A DNA stretch of 64,000 bases from Bacillus pumilus (GTDB lineage: Bacteria; Bacillota; Bacilli; Bacillales; Bacillaceae): positions 2,790,001-2,854,000 of the forward strand of contig NZ_CP046128.1 in NCBI RefSeq assembly GCF_038738535.1. The letters run 5' to 3'. Shown in pieces: positions 8,718 through 17,408 of the stretch; the stretch's first letter is position 1, and each line of letters opens with the position of its first letter. The notes under the pieces were generated by a model. The model saw only the letters and a list, made by a program, of their open reading frames with translations. It did not search any database and had not been told where the DNA came from. The translations under genes and the position numbers were made by a program.

Positions 8718-9194
8718 ATGAGCGTACTGATGAATTTTCCGCTGCTTGCCAGCCTTGCAGCCATCTTTTTTGCTCAATTTGTAAAAGTACCGATTCAATT
8801 TATCATTTCTAGACGACTAGATTGGTCGCTCATTACAAGCACAGGCGGAATGCCAAGTTCACACTCCGCAGCCGTAACAGCACTCTCAACAGCAGTGGCT
8901 TTAGAGCACGGGCTAGATACATCTATCTTTGCCATTTCCGCCATCTTTGCCATTATTACCATGTTCGATGCGACAGGTGTGCGCAGACAGGCAGGAGAAC
9001 AGGCGACTGTACTTAACAAGCTGGTGACAGATTTTAACCGATTTGTTTCTGAAGCAAAGAATTTCCCGAGTGCGGAAGAAAAAGAAAAGCAAAAGAAATT
9101 AAAAGAGCTTCTTGGTCATAAGCCGATTGAAGTCTTCTTTGGCGGCTTAACAGGGATCTTACTGACACTCATCTTAGATTATTACTTCATGTAG
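8718..9194 (+). CDS. yuiD: YuiD, DUF212 (acid phosphatase/VanZ-related) membrane protein
   Basis: A 158-residue membrane protein of the DUF212/PAP2-like family. The motif GGMPSSHSAAVTAL resembles the SxxxxH active-site region of PAP2 phosphatases. Hydrophobic segments lie at both ends and a charged EEKEKQKKLKELLGHKP loop near the C-terminus. The substrate is unknown. The ATG at 8718 gives the same length as B. subtilis YuiD; a TTG at 8712 has better spacing from AGAGG and would add two residues. Single gene followed by a terminator shared with yuiC. Confidence 0.9.
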   Translation: MSVLMNFPLLASLAAIFFAQFVKVPIQFIISRRLDWSLITSTGGMPSSHSAAVTALSTAVALEHGLDTSIFAISAIFAIITMFDATGVRRQAGEQATVLNKLVTDFNRFVSEAKNFPSAEEKEKQKKLKELLGHKPIEVFFGGLTGILLTLILDYYFM

Positions 9195-9200
9195 AAGCGA

Positions 9201-9237
9201 AAAAAGCTTTGGACCTAAAACTTGTCCAAAGCTTTTT
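9201..9237. terminator. Bidirectional terminator yuiD/yuiC
   Basis: Perfect 14-bp arms AAAAAGCTTTGGAC and GTCCAAAGCTTTTT with a 9-base loop between convergent genes; the right arm reaches the yuiC stop codon. Confidence 0.93.
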
Positions 9238-9881
9238 TATTCTTTATTGGCTTGAAACTGCTGACGGAACACTTGCATTGATTCTGCTTCATTGAGCTGG
9301 TTTAAGTCTTTTTCCGTTAACGTCCCTTCGCCCTTTTTGATGATATACACATCAAGCACTTTTTTACCCCATTCTCTATACACATCATCTACGGTTTCAT
9401 AGTATAAATCAAGCTTATGACCTTTAATGGCTTTTCCCGTATCTGCGACCACTCCGTAGCCATAGTTTGGGATAAACAGCACGGTTCCAATCGGAAAGAC
9501 TGATGGGTCTGCTGCCACAGTTGAATATAAGTCACGTTTCACTTTGACGCCTGAATATGTAATGCCATATGCATGGTGTTCCTTCGTTTTACCTGTTGAT
9601 TCCACACCTGCTGTATAACCTGTGGCGACAACCTTTTGCTTCGGGTAATCGTTCCAATTAAACGCTTCTTCGAGAGAAACAGCCCGCAAGTCATCACTTT
9701 TGAGTGCCATCGTTTCCCTTTTTTGCTGTTGGAAAAAAGAAGATACTTGCTTAACAGGATCAGTCTCTTTCACCCAGACAGCTAAATCACTTGGTTCAAC
9801 TCCAGATATGCCCGTAAAGCTTGTCAAGAGAGCAAGCATGAAAAGGGCTGTCATGAACAATCGTTTCATCCATGTTTTCAT
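9237..9881 (-). CDS. yuiC: YuiC, secreted 3D-domain cell-wall lytic protein
   Basis: A 214-residue exported protein. Residues 1-27 are a signal peptide or anchor ([19 protein letters not shown]) followed by a linker. The C-terminal half is a 3D domain (MltA-like double-psi barrel, stationary-phase secretion family) with its three Asp in [17 protein letters not shown] and LDLYY. B. subtilis YuiC has been described as a muralytic (lytic transglycosylase-like) enzyme; the catalytic Asp of VADTG is present. The ATG follows GGAGTG. It acts on peptidoglycan outside the membrane. Confidence 0.9.
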   Translation of the reverse strand: MKTWMKRLFMTALFMLALLTSFTGISGVEPSDLAVWVKETDPVKQVSSFFQQQKRETMALKSDDLRAVSLEEAFNWNDYPKQKVVATGYTAGVESTGKTKEHHAYGITYSGVKVKRDLYSTVAADPSVFPIGTVLFIPNYGYGVVADTGKAIKGHKLDLYYETVDDVYREWGKKVLDVYIIKKGEGTLTEKDLNQLNEAESMQVFRQQFQANKE

Positions 9882-9950
9882 CTTTATTTGTCACTCCTCT
9901 ACCCATCTATTTGTTTCCAAACAAAATGGAAACTATGCAAAGGAGAAACA

Positions 9951-9982
9951 AAAAAACCCACTTGCATGTCTACAAGTGAGTT
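9951..9982 (-). terminator. yuiB terminator
   Basis: AACCCACTTG and CAAGTGAGTT arms with an 8-base loop, and seven T on the minus strand; overlaps the yuiB stop. Confidence 0.85.
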
Positions 9983-10301
9983 AAAACATTTGATACCCTC
10001 TTTTTCGAAGTGCATTGATGACAAAACCTGATGCAATTGCACCAATCAGACCGCTTAACAAGATAATGATATCTGCCGCAGCGAGAGAGACAATGCGTTC
10101 TCCTATCCCTGAAAAAGCAATGCCCGGTTCTCTGACATAAGCGATCATCTTTTGATTATTGATAATGAAAAGGCATACAATTGGATATAAAATAGCCATA
10201 ATCCATGACATTCTCAGCAGCATATTGAGCAAAAAGCCAATGCCGAAGAATAACACGAAAAATAAAATAACTGAAATGATAACGACTGGTAAACTGATCA
10301 C
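9981..10301 (-). CDS. yuiB: YuiB, small membrane protein
   Basis: A 106-residue protein with about three hydrophobic segments (residues 2-24, 31-50, 70-95) and a short basic tail (LRKRGYQMF). It matches B. subtilis YuiB in size and place; its function is not known. The GTG start at 10301 has GGTGGAG 5 bases upstream. It follows yuiA by 81 bases on the same strand, so the two may be co-transcribed. Confidence 0.82.
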   Translation of the reverse strand: MISLPVVIISVILFFVLFFGIGFLLNMLLRMSWIMAILYPIVCLFIINNQKMIAYVREPGIAFSGIGERIVSLAAADIIILLSGLIGAIASGFVINALRKRGYQMF

Positions 10302-10382
10302 TTCATCTCCACCCCCAAATATCCCATCATTAGTTTAACTTGGAAATAGAGATGAAGTCAATCAATGGAAAAAGCAGATGGA

Positions 10383-10508
10383 TTAAAGCTTCTTTCCTGT
10401 CCCTTTACATTCCTCACATGTTTCAGATCCGCCGAGCAATAGCTGAAAATACCCTTTCCCCGAACAATATTGACAGGTGGATTTTTTTTCTTTTGTTTGT
10501 GCATTCAT
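10383..10508 (-). CDS. yuiA: YuiA, 41-residue DnaJ-type zinc-finger protein
   Basis: Small gene of 42 codons. The product MNAQTKEKKSTCQYCSGKGY continues to a second CEECKGTGKKL, giving two CxxCxGxG elements like half of a DnaJ zinc-binding domain. They are 14 residues apart, so one zinc site with four Cys is likely. The ATG at 10508 follows AGGGAGTG by 7 bases. It matches B. subtilis YuiA in content and place (upstream of yuiB). Role unknown; a small zinc-binding or chaperone-linked protein is an inference. Confidence 0.85.
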   Translation of the reverse strand: MNAQTKEKKSTCQYCSGKGYFQLLLGGSETCEECKGTGKKL

Positions 10509-10602
10509 ATTGCTCACTCCCTTAATCTAAATTTTCTGATAATTCATCATAACATACTTTGCTGCCGATGACCAAGTAAGAAAATATGCCATACGTCATA
10601 AA

Positions 10603-10633
10603 AAAAACGTGTATCACGAGGATACACGTTTTT
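10603..10633 (-). terminator. yumB terminator
   Basis: Perfect 13-bp arms AAAAACGTGTATC and GATACACGTTTTT with a 5-base loop, 12 bases past the yumB stop. Confidence 0.93.
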
Positions 10634-10645
10634 GTCTATTAAGGT

Positions 10646-11857
10646 TTAGAAGAACTTGAATTTTCCTTTTTTCAGAACAAGTCCTGGGCCGCCAACCATG
10701 AATAAAGAACGGTTGTCGATGATTTTCTTCATTGCAGAAGCTTTTGTTCCTTGAAGTTTTTTACCAAACGCAACACCTACAGCGTCGTGTTCACCAAGAG
10801 AAGCAACTGTTCCTTTGATGTCTGGCTTAAAGCTTTCAAGAGAACCACCTTTAACTAGTGCTGCAAGGTTTTTCGCTACTGTTTCACCTTGCTGCATCGC
10901 GATTTGTGCAGTTGGTGGGTATGGACGGTTGATTTCTTCATTGATGATCAATGAACAGTCACCGATGATGAATACATCATCATTTTCTGGTACACGAAGA
11001 TCTGGAGACACTTTTACGCGGCCGCGCATGTTTTCAAATCCAGCTTCTTCAACGATTGGGTTACCGCGTACACCAGCAGCCCAAACAACAGTTTCAGCTT
11101 TGATTTCTTCTGTATCATCGTCTTTTCCAACAATGATGCCTTCAGGCGTACATTCTTTGATCGCTGTACCAATTTTGAACTCAACACCTTTACCTTGAAG
11201 GTAGTTCATTGCATAGTCGATCAATTCAGGATCGAATCCTGGAAGAGCTGTTGGTGCAGCTTCTACACAGATGATACGTACGTCTTTTTGATCAATATCA
11301 TACTCTTTGCAAAGCTCAGGCACACGGTTTCCAAGCTCACCTAGGAACTCAATACCTGTGAAGCCTGCACCGCCGACAACGATTGTCAAGCGCTCTGGAC
11401 GTTTTTCAGCTTCCGTATTATACGTCGCAAATTGAAGCTCAATGTGCTCACGAAGCTGACGAGCAGAGTTGATATTAGAGATTGAGAATGCATATTCTTT
11501 CAGTCCTGCAATACCAAATGTTTCAGGAACAGCACCAAGTGCAACAACAAGGTAGTCGTAAGAAAGTTCGCCATCTGATGTCACAACTTTCTTTGCTTCC
11601 TTATTAATGCTTTCAACTGTTGCTTGTACAAAGTTGACACGGGAACTGTTAATCACATCTTTGATTTGATAACGACAGCGGTCATGATGAAGTGTACCTG
11701 CACTTGCTTCATGTAACCATGTTGTTTCGTAATGATAATTATGCTTGTTCACAAGAGTAATGTCCGCATCATTTGTGCCAAGCTGTTTTGTTAATCTTGT
11801 TACAGTCATTAATCCGCCATAACCTGCACCTAATACAACGATTTTCGGTTTATTCAC
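10646..11857 (-). CDS. yumB: YumB, type II NADH dehydrogenase (NDH-2) family
   Basis: A 403-residue flavoprotein of the NDH-2 family, which passes electrons from NADH to quinone at the membrane face. The FAD-binding [12 protein letters not shown] lies at the N-terminus and the second dinucleotide fold [16 protein letters not shown] near residue 160. VFIIGDCS and [11 protein letters not shown] are the C-terminal FAD signatures. I chose the GTG at 11857 ([10 protein letters not shown]), aligned with the B. subtilis start and preceded by AAAGGTGG at 11 bases; a GTG at 11872 has no ribosome site. A related but shorter enzyme, yutJ, lies 4 kb away. Confidence 0.92.
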   Translation of the reverse strand: MNKPKIVVLGAGYGGLMTVTRLTKQLGTNDADITLVNKHNYHYETTWLHEASAGTLHHDRCRYQIKDVINSSRVNFVQATVESINKEAKKVVTSDGELSYDYLVVALGAVPETFGIAGLKEYAFSISNINSARQLREHIELQFATYNTEAEKRPERLTIVVGGAGFTGIEFLGELGNRVPELCKEYDIDQKDVRIICVEAAPTALPGFDPELIDYAMNYLQGKGVEFKIGTAIKECTPEGIIVGKDDDTEEIKAETVVWAAGVRGNPIVEEAGFENMRGRVKVSPDLRVPENDDVFIIGDCSLIINEEINRPYPPTAQIAMQQGETVAKNLAALVKGGSLESFKPDIKGTVASLGEHDAVGVAFGKKLQGTKASAMKKIIDNRSLFMVGGPGLVLKKGKFKFF

Positions 11858-11896
11858 TGGAATCACATCCACCTTTTTTAAATTTGCTGTAAAACG

Positions 11897-11925
11897 GATA
11901 AAGAATTACATATTGCTATTCTCAA
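11897..11925 (-). promoter_or_regulatory. Possible yumB promoter
   Basis: Minus-strand TTGAGA (11920-11925), 17 bases, TTTATC (11897-11902), 39 bases before the yumB GTG. The -10 is weak. Confidence 0.4.
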
Positions 11926-11965
11926 CCGCTTTCCGGCATTTTATGAAATTTAAACAAAAAAATAA

Positions 11966-11993
11966 GTATGTGAAAATCTGAACTTTCACCTAC
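11966..11993. promoter_or_regulatory. 10-bp inverted repeat in the yumB/yumC gap
   Basis: GTATGTGAAA (11966-11975) and TTTCACCTAC (11984-11993) match at 9 of 10 positions around an 8-base spacer, about 40 bases upstream of the likely yumB -35. It has the look of an operator and contains TGTGAAA-type half sites reminiscent of redox-regulator boxes. Apart from this and the two promoters, nothing is recognised in the 397-base gap 11858-12254. Confidence 0.45.
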
Positions 11994-12254
11994 ATAAAAC
12001 GAAAGCATTTGACCGTATCCGACAAAAATTCATAAAAAATTAATATTTAGTTCCCTTAACAATAATAGCGAGTTCTGCTCCAATTTTCAAGGCTTTAAAC
12101 TGAAAATCCTTATGATAAACGGTCTTTCTCGCTTTTTCCTCTTTTTCAAAGCTTCGGCATCAAAAAACGACAAGTTTTTCAAAACAAGTCAAACGACGAT
12201 ATGTGGTATGATATGATATAGTGATAACAATTTTCATTTGGGAGGATTAAAGGA

Positions 12255-13253
12255 ATGCAAGAAGATTCTAAGGTATATGACATTACCGTTATCGGGGGCG
12301 GCCCAGTTGGATTGTTTACTGCGTTTTACGGAGGCATGAGACAGGCAAGTGTGAAAATCATTGAAAGCCTTCCTCAGCTCGGCGGTCAACTATCCGCTCT
12401 TTACCCTGAAAAATACATTTATGATGTGGCTGGTTTTCCAAAAATCCGCGCACAAGAATTAGTTGATAACTTAAAGGAACAAATGGATAAATTTGATCAA
12501 ACCATTTGCTTAGAGCAAGCAGTTGAAACAGTTGAAAAGCAGGCAGATGGTATCTTTAAACTTGTGACAAATCAAGAGATTCATTATTCTAAAACGATCA
12601 TCATTACAGCTGGTAACGGTGCATTCCAACCGAGAAAGCTTGAGCTAGGTGCAGCAGAATCATTTGAAGGAAGCAACCTGCATTACTTCATTAATGATCT
12701 GAACCAATTTGCTGGCAGACGTGTGGCCGTTCTTGGCGGCGGAGACTCTGCAGTAGACTGGGCACTAATGCTTGAACCTATCGCAAAAGAAGTATCCATT
12801 ATTCACCGCCGCGATAAATTCCGCGCCCATGAGCACAGTGTAGAAAACCTGCACAATTCGAAAGTCAATGTAGTGACGCCATTTGTGCCAACTGAGCTCA
12901 TTGGTGAAGACCGCATTGAACAGATTGTGCTCGAAGAAGTCAAAGGCGACAAAAAACAAGTGCTTGATGTAGACGACGTGATCGTCAACTTCGGTTTTGT
13001 TTCCTCCCTTGGTCCAATTAAACAATGGGGTCTTGAAATCGAAAAGAACTCGATCGTCGTGAAATCCACAATGGAAACAAACATTGAAGGCTTCTATGCG
13101 GCAGGAGACATCTGTACGTATGAAGGAAAGGTCAAATTGATTGCAAGCGGATTTGGTGAAGCACCAACGGCTGTCAACAATGCGAAAGCCTACATGGACC
13201 CGAAAGCCCGTGTACAGCCTCTTCATTCCACAAGCTTATTTGAAAACAAATAA
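12255..13253 (+). CDS. yumC: Ferredoxin/flavodoxin-NADP+ reductase (thioredoxin reductase-like)
   Basis: A 332-residue homodimeric FAD enzyme of the TrxR-like ferredoxin-NADP reductase class, the length of B. subtilis YumC. FAD-binding [12 protein letters not shown] is at the N-terminus, NADP-binding [12 protein letters not shown] near residue 155, and FYAAGDIC with the FAD-contacting Asp near residue 280. The CxxC of true thioredoxin reductases is absent, as expected. It supplies reduced ferredoxin or flavodoxin and is important for growth in B. subtilis. The ATG follows GGGAGG by 9 bases. A TATGAT -10 lies about 40 bases upstream. Confidence 0.95.
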   Translation: MQEDSKVYDITVIGGGPVGLFTAFYGGMRQASVKIIESLPQLGGQLSALYPEKYIYDVAGFPKIRAQELVDNLKEQMDKFDQTICLEQAVETVEKQADGIFKLVTNQEIHYSKTIIITAGNGAFQPRKLELGAAESFEGSNLHYFINDLNQFAGRRVAVLGGGDSAVDWALMLEPIAKEVSIIHRRDKFRAHEHSVENLHNSKVNVVTPFVPTELIGEDRIEQIVLEEVKGDKKQVLDVDDVIVNFGFVSSLGPIKQWGLEIEKNSIVVKSTMETNIEGFYAAGDICTYEGKVKLIASGFGEAPTAVNNAKAYMDPKARVQPLHSTSLFENK

Positions 13254-13264
13254 AAGCGGATCAA

Positions 13265-13297
13265 AAAAAGGAGTTCCCACTAGCGGAACTCCTTTTT
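13265..13297. terminator. Bidirectional terminator yumC / zinc-ribbon gene
   Basis: Perfect 13-bp arms AAAAAGGAGTTCC and GGAACTCCTTTTT with a 7-base loop between convergent genes. Confidence 0.93.
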
Positions 13298-13300
13298 CGT

Positions 13301-13507
13301 TTATTTAAAAACCCCAATATAGGCATTCGCCATTCCAAGTACCATTGCAGCAAGCAGCACCACAACAATCCCTGCCACAACCAAAATCACCCGATCCTTC
13401 ACACGTTCCTTTTTCGGAAGCGGCTTCTCAATCCCGCAAGCTGGACACGTTTTGGAACGATACGGAATCAGTTCATGACAGTTCCTGCAATTGATTTGTT
13501 CACTCAA
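13301..13507 (-). CDS. Small zinc-ribbon membrane protein
   Basis: A 68-residue protein with an N-terminal zinc ribbon (CRNCHELIPYRSKTCPACG: two CxxC knuckles), a basic linker KPLPKKERVKDR, and one C-terminal membrane helix (about residues 41-62). Such tail-anchored zinc ribbons are common in Bacillus and have no defined function. The start is a TTG at 13507; AGAGG lies 10 bases upstream. Monocistronic, with a terminator shared with yumC. I do not recognise a specific named orthologue. Confidence 0.7.
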   Translation of the reverse strand: MSEQINCRNCHELIPYRSKTCPACGIEKPLPKKERVKDRVILVVAGIVVVLLAAMVLGMANAYIGVFK

Positions 13508-13710
13508 ACCTCAGCAACCTCTTTTCTACCTACAGTTTATGTTTGGTTCTCATGATACTCTTTTCCAGTGGAAATAGCCAGTTGTGAGAGCAAGCTGTAA
13601 CAAAATTGAGCGATTTATAAATTGTTGAAGAGATAATGGCATCAATGAAGGTTTCATCTGATCAACCGATATAGGAAATAAAGAAGATCATATGAAGGAT
13701 AGGTAGAAAG

Positions 13711-14115
13711 ATGTTAAAGCGTTTATTGATCATCAGTTTGAGCTTATTACTGATGATTAGTGGCTCAGTAGAACTGTTTGCAAAAGACTATAACAAACAT
13801 TATGCTCAGTTCGCAGCAGGATTGAATATTGATGTTGATCAACTAGGACCTTTTTTAAAGCATGTGCCCACTTCAATTTTAGATTCTGGTTTGAGTGATG
13901 AAGAAATCAAACAGATACTCTCCAAAGTTCAAAAAATGAATAAAAACAATGAAACGAAAAAAATGGGCACTTTTGAAGTGATGTACCATGAAAAACTCGC
14001 AAATATTAAAATTGTGATTGAAGTCCATGTGGAAGATGGCAATAAAGTGTTTAGCACCCAAGAGTTGGTGGATGGCCTGGATAAAGAACTGTTGAAAATA
14101 GAAGAAGCAATATGA
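13711..14115 (+). CDS. Unrecognised secreted or membrane-anchored protein
   Basis: A 134-residue protein I do not recognise. Residues 1-24 are a clean signal peptide (basic MLKRLL, hydrophobic core, likely cleavage after LFA). The mature part is Lys-rich and amphipathic, with repeated leucine-rich helical stretches (LSDEEIKQILSKVQKMNK, then LVDGLDKELLKIEEA). It has no Cys, so no disulfides. The base composition is more AT-rich than the neighbours. It sits where I recall guaC and paiAB in B. subtilis, flanked by its own terminator, so it may be a lineage-specific gain. The ATG follows GGATAGGTAG. Confidence 0.65.
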   Translation: MLKRLLIISLSLLLMISGSVELFAKDYNKHYAQFAAGLNIDVDQLGPFLKHVPTSILDSGLSDEEIKQILSKVQKMNKNNETKKMGTFEVMYHEKLANIKIVIEVHVEDGNKVFSTQELVDGLDKELLKIEEAI

Positions 14116-14120
14116 GAAAG

Positions 14121-14145
14121 AGACACTGAATGAGTGTCTTTTTTT
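14121..14145 (+). terminator. Terminator of the secreted-protein gene
   Basis: AGACACT/AGTGTCT stem, 5-base loop and seven T, 5 bases after the stop codon. Confidence 0.88.
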
Positions 14146-14162
14146 GGTTGATTTTCCTCATC

Positions 14163-14215
14163 AAAAAAGCCTCCTCGATCGTGTTGTTTACAAAAACAAA
14201 CGAACAAGAAGGCTT
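14163..14215 (-). terminator. yutM terminator
   Basis: Interrupted hairpin with AAGCCT (14167-14172) pairing AGGCTT near 14210-14215 and six T on the minus strand, downstream of yutM. Confidence 0.65.
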
Positions 14216-14236
14216 ATCTTAATCCATGATCAGTTG

Positions 14237-14599
14237 TTAACACTCTTCCGGCGTACCGGTATTCGTTGCTGTTCTGAAAGAAGAACCGCATCCGCATGAA
14301 GCAATGGCGTTCGGATTGTCGATGGTGAAACCGCCGCCCATTAGTGATTGTTTGAAATCAATGATGGTGCCGTTCATGATATCAAGGCTTTCGGAGTCGA
14401 CAAGGACCTGGATGCCTTGCTGTTCGAACTGCGTGTCTTTCTCTGAAACTTCATGGTCAAAGCCCATGCCGTATGAAAGACCGCTGCATCCGCCGCCTTT
14501 TACGCCCACTCGCAGGAACGCATTTTCTTCTTCATGTTCTTTCATCATATCTTTAATCTGCAGTGCAGCAGCTTCTGTAATGGTTACTGGTGTACTCAT
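14237..14599 (-). CDS. yutM: YutM, A-type iron-sulfur cluster carrier (SufA/ErpA family)
   Basis: A 120-residue A-type carrier that receives and passes on Fe-S clusters. The three conserved Cys are in GGGCSGLSY and CGCGSSF near the C-terminus. The ATG at 14599 (MSTPVTITEAAAL) has AGGAGG 7 bases upstream; an upstream extension to 14635 is not needed. Size and sequence match B. subtilis YutM (also called SufA or ErpA). It should cooperate with the SUF system at 57-62 kb and with YutI in this window. Confidence 0.93.
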   Translation of the reverse strand: MSTPVTITEAAALQIKDMMKEHEEENAFLRVGVKGGGCSGLSYGMGFDHEVSEKDTQFEQQGIQVLVDSESLDIMNGTIIDFKQSLMGGGFTIDNPNAIASCGCGSSFRTATNTGTPEEC

Positions 14600-14672
14600 G
14601 ATCATCCCTCCTTTTGACTGGATGTTTCTTTTCAATTATAAACGTGATGGTGCCTTTTCTCAAATAAATGGT

Positions 14673-15527
14673 TTACAGATAAAATGTGCCGTCACAAATC
14701 GTTTCAGCAGGCCCTGTCATGAGCACATGGTCGTTGTCTTTCCAGCGAATGATGAGATCTCCGCCTGCTAAGTGAACCGTCATGTCCGTTTCTTTTTTCG
14801 CCTGTCCATTCACAATCGTGGATACAGCCGCAGCGCAAGCTCCCGTTCCGCAGGCTTGAGTAATGCCAGACCCTCTTTCCCACACACGAAAATGCAGTTC
14901 TGTTTCACTGACCACTTCTACAAATTCTACATTGACGCCTTCTGGGAACATGTCATGCTTTTCGATGATTGGCCCAATTGTATCAAGCGGTGCCTTTTCA
15001 ATGTCCTCTAAATAAAAAACGATGTGCGGATTTCCCATTGAAACAGCCGTTCCATTTAAGGTTGTCGTGCCAAAATCAAGCGTTTCATTAATCGTTGTGC
15101 TGGCTGGTTCACCAAGCATCGGCATCGCTTCTTTTTCAAAACGAGGTTTTCCCATATCTACTGTCACTAAATGAACGTAATCATCTTGTACATGAACGGT
15201 CGCTTCAACAAGTCCTGACAATGTCTCAATCTGGAACGTTGTGTCAGTTACGATTTGATGCTCATACACATACTTTGCGACGCAGCGCAGACCGTTGCCG
15301 CAGTTTTTTCCCTCTGATCCATCATTGTTGAAAATGCGCATTTTCACAGGTGCAACATCTGATGGGCAAATAAGGATCATTCCGTCTGAACCGATTCCAG
15401 TATAAACAGAAGAAACCCGGATCGCTATCTCTGATAGCTGCTCTTCTGGAAGCTGTTCCTTCATCTGATTGACGTATATATAATTATTTCCTAATCCGTG
15501 CATTTTCGTGAATTGAAATGATGTCAT
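14673..15527 (-). CDS. dapF: Diaminopimelate epimerase
   Basis: Converts LL- to meso-diaminopimelate for lysine and peptidoglycan synthesis. 284 residues, the usual length, with the two catalytic Cys in [10 protein letters not shown] (about residue 75) and [13 protein letters not shown] (about residue 225), one in each half of the pseudo-symmetric fold. N-terminal [20 protein letters not shown] is typical. It is transcribed toward yutM, 73 bases apart. The space behind it (15528-15797) lacks the transporter gene yutK that I recall in B. subtilis. Confidence 0.96.
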   Translation of the reverse strand: MTSFQFTKMHGLGNNYIYVNQMKEQLPEEQLSEIAIRVSSVYTGIGSDGMILICPSDVAPVKMRIFNNDGSEGKNCGNGLRCVAKYVYEHQIVTDTTFQIETLSGLVEATVHVQDDYVHLVTVDMGKPRFEKEAMPMLGEPASTTINETLDFGTTTLNGTAVSMGNPHIVFYLEDIEKAPLDTIGPIIEKHDMFPEGVNVEFVEVVSETELHFRVWERGSGITQACGTGACAAAVSTIVNGQAKKETDMTVHLAGGDLIIRWKDNDHVLMTGPAETICDGTFYL

Positions 15528-15616
15528 GAGCTTCCTCCAAAAATGTTGTTTCTTTATAGTATAAAAGGAGTCGATTCAGGAGACAATCTTATCATCCCCC
15601 GTTTTTCATACATAGA

Positions 15617-15648
15617 AGCTCTTTGCTGCCATGGCAAAGGGCTTTTAT
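15617..15648 (+). terminator. Orphan plus-strand terminator
   Basis: AAGCTCTTTGC and GCAAAGGGCTT arms with a 7-base loop followed by TTTTATTA on the plus strand. No plus-strand gene ends here: the neighbours dapF and yuzB both run on the minus strand. In B. subtilis a nucleoside-transporter gene (yutK) occupies this place as I recall, so this may be its leftover terminator. Confidence 0.5.
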
Positions 15649-15764
15649 TATGCATATGCCTCTTTTTCTCTCGTGTGATGCTTCATTTTGATGATATTTT
15701 ATTAGCATAACATATTGGATGCGCTTTCTATTTATTCTCCTTAAAAATGGAAGCTTAAAGTGTG

Positions 15765-15799
15765 AAAAAAATGCACCTCATGACCCATGTGGTGCATTT
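15765..15799 (-). terminator. yuzB terminator
   Basis: AAATGCACC/GGTGCATTT arms with a 13-base loop and a T run on the minus strand; overlaps the yuzB stop. Confidence 0.8.
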
Positions 15800-16034
15800 A
15801 AAACATCTCATTTTCCTCTATAAAAGCATAAATACGCTCGACTAGCTGCTCTGCATTTTCTCCTGAAACAAATTCTCCATTCACGAGTGCAAATGGGGAG
15901 TCCATACATTTGCCGCAATAGCTTAAACAGCCGTATTCCATAACGTCTAGGTTTGGGTCTTTATCAAGCTTCTCTTTTGCTTCTTGAGACCCTTGTGCAA
16001 GATTACTTACACAAAATTCGATCAGTGGGAACAC
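15798..16034 (-). CDS. yuzB: YuzB, DUF1450 small conserved protein
   Basis: A 78-residue protein identical in length to B. subtilis YuzB (DUF1450). Four Cys occur, three of them in [11 protein letters not shown], a pattern like the thioredoxin-like [2Fe-2S] ferredoxin fold, so a metal or redox role is possible but unproven. Start is the GTG at 16034 with GAGGTGAAG upstream. Monocistronic with its own terminator. Confidence 0.88.
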   Translation of the reverse strand: MFPLIEFCVSNLAQGSQEAKEKLDKDPNLDVMEYGCLSYCGKCMDSPFALVNGEFVSGENAEQLVERIYAFIEENEMF

Positions 16035-16289
16035 TTTGCTTCACCTCACATTGCCTTACCATCCTACCGAAATTCCTTCTATTAGTCAAAACATGAGCTT
16101 CATCTGTATCGTTACGCCTATTCCTCGTAAAATGTTTTACTATTTAGGACTAACTAATGAATATGTAGGTTATTTTGAAACAATTATTGTGGTTTCACAG
16201 TAAATTCGATATAATTTTATTTGGTATTTTAACTTAAAGTTTTTTAGTATAAGTGTTTTTCAATGTCTACGGGGAAAAGGAGAATCGTC

Positions 16290-17357
16290 ATGAAAAATTT
16301 AGTCTTGATCGGCGGAGGTTACGGGAATATGCGGGTTCTCCACCGCTTATTGCCAAATCAATTACCTGATGATGTTACTATCACATTAGTTGATCGAAAT
16401 CCTTACCACTGTTTAAAAACAGAATATTATGCACTCGCTGCTGGAACAATCTCTGATCATCACATCCGAGTATCTTTTCCAGAGCATCCGAAGCTGGATA
16501 TTCAATATGGGGAAGTAGAAAAAATTGATATTGAAAACAAACAGATCTTATTCAGCGACCGTGAACCCATTCCTTATGACGACACGGTGATTGGACTCGG
16601 CTGTGAGGACAAGTATCATAATGTCCCTGGTGCGAAAGAACATACATACAGTATTCAAACCATTGATCAGTCAAGACATACGTATAACAAATTAAACAAT
16701 TTGGGTGCAGGTGCAACGGTTGGTATCGTCGGTGCTGGACTTAGCGGGGTAGAGCTAGCCAGTGAATTAAGAGAAAGCCGTGCTGATTTAAACATTATTC
16801 TTTTTGACCGAGGAGAGCTGATTCTATCAAGCTTCCCAAAAAGATTAAGTTTATATGTGCAAAAGTGGTTTGAAGAAAATGACGTAAAGATCATTAACTG
16901 TGCCAATATTACGAAGGTTGAAGAAAGTGTTGTTTACAACCATGATGACGCCATTGAAGCAGAGGTCATCGTATGGACAGCAGGCATTCAGCCAAGCAAA
17001 GTGGTACGGGAGATGGATGTTGAAAAAGACGCACAAGGCCGCGTCGTATTAACACCTCATCACAATCTCCCTGGAAATGAGCATGTCTATGTCGTGGGTG
17101 ATTGCGCAAGCTTGCCGCATGCCCCAAGTGCACAGCTTGCCGAGGCGCAGGCAGAACAAATTGTCCAATCTCTGCAAAAACGCTGGAAAAACGAGCCGCT
17201 TCCTGAGGCTTATCCTCAGTTTAAGCTAAAAGGTGTCTTAGGATCTTTAGGGAAAAAAGCCGGCTTTGGCTTAGTAGCAGATCGTCCACTTATTGGCCGT
17301 GTACCAAGACTTCTAAAATCCGGACTCCTTTGGATGTACAAGCATCACAATGGCTAA
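16290..17357 (+). CDS. yutJ: YutJ, NADH dehydrogenase-like flavoprotein
   Basis: A 355-residue pyridine-nucleotide-disulfide-family oxidoreductase of the NDH-2 group. FAD-binding LVLIGGGYGNM is at the N-terminus, VGIVGAGLSGVELASEL near residue 148 and VYVVGDCASL near residue 270. It is shorter than YumB and lacks its C-terminal membrane-binding region of comparable length, so membrane attachment is less sure. The ATG at 16290 follows AAAGGAG by 8 bases. Substrate other than NAD(P)H is unknown. Confidence 0.9.
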   Translation: MKNLVLIGGGYGNMRVLHRLLPNQLPDDVTITLVDRNPYHCLKTEYYALAAGTISDHHIRVSFPEHPKLDIQYGEVEKIDIENKQILFSDREPIPYDDTVIGLGCEDKYHNVPGAKEHTYSIQTIDQSRHTYNKLNNLGAGATVGIVGAGLSGVELASELRESRADLNIILFDRGELILSSFPKRLSLYVQKWFEENDVKIINCANITKVEESVVYNHDDAIEAEVIVWTAGIQPSKVVREMDVEKDAQGRVVLTPHHNLPGNEHVYVVGDCASLPHAPSAQLAEAQAEQIVQSLQKRWKNEPLPEAYPQFKLKGVLGSLGKKAGFGLVADRPLIGRVPRLLKSGLLWMYKHHNG

Positions 17358-17377
17358 CATCATGTGAATTTTTTCTC

Positions 17378-17408
17378 AAAGCTCCTTCATGACGAGGGAG
17401 CTTTTTTT
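17378..17408 (+). terminator. yutJ terminator
   Basis: AAAGCTCC/GGGAGCTTT stem followed by seven T; convergent with the gene ending at 17409. Confidence 0.85.

Noticed and set aside
14304-14771. 155-codon plus-strand frame across yutM and dapF
   Set aside because: Antisense to two conserved genes and spans their intergenic gap without any recognisable domain.
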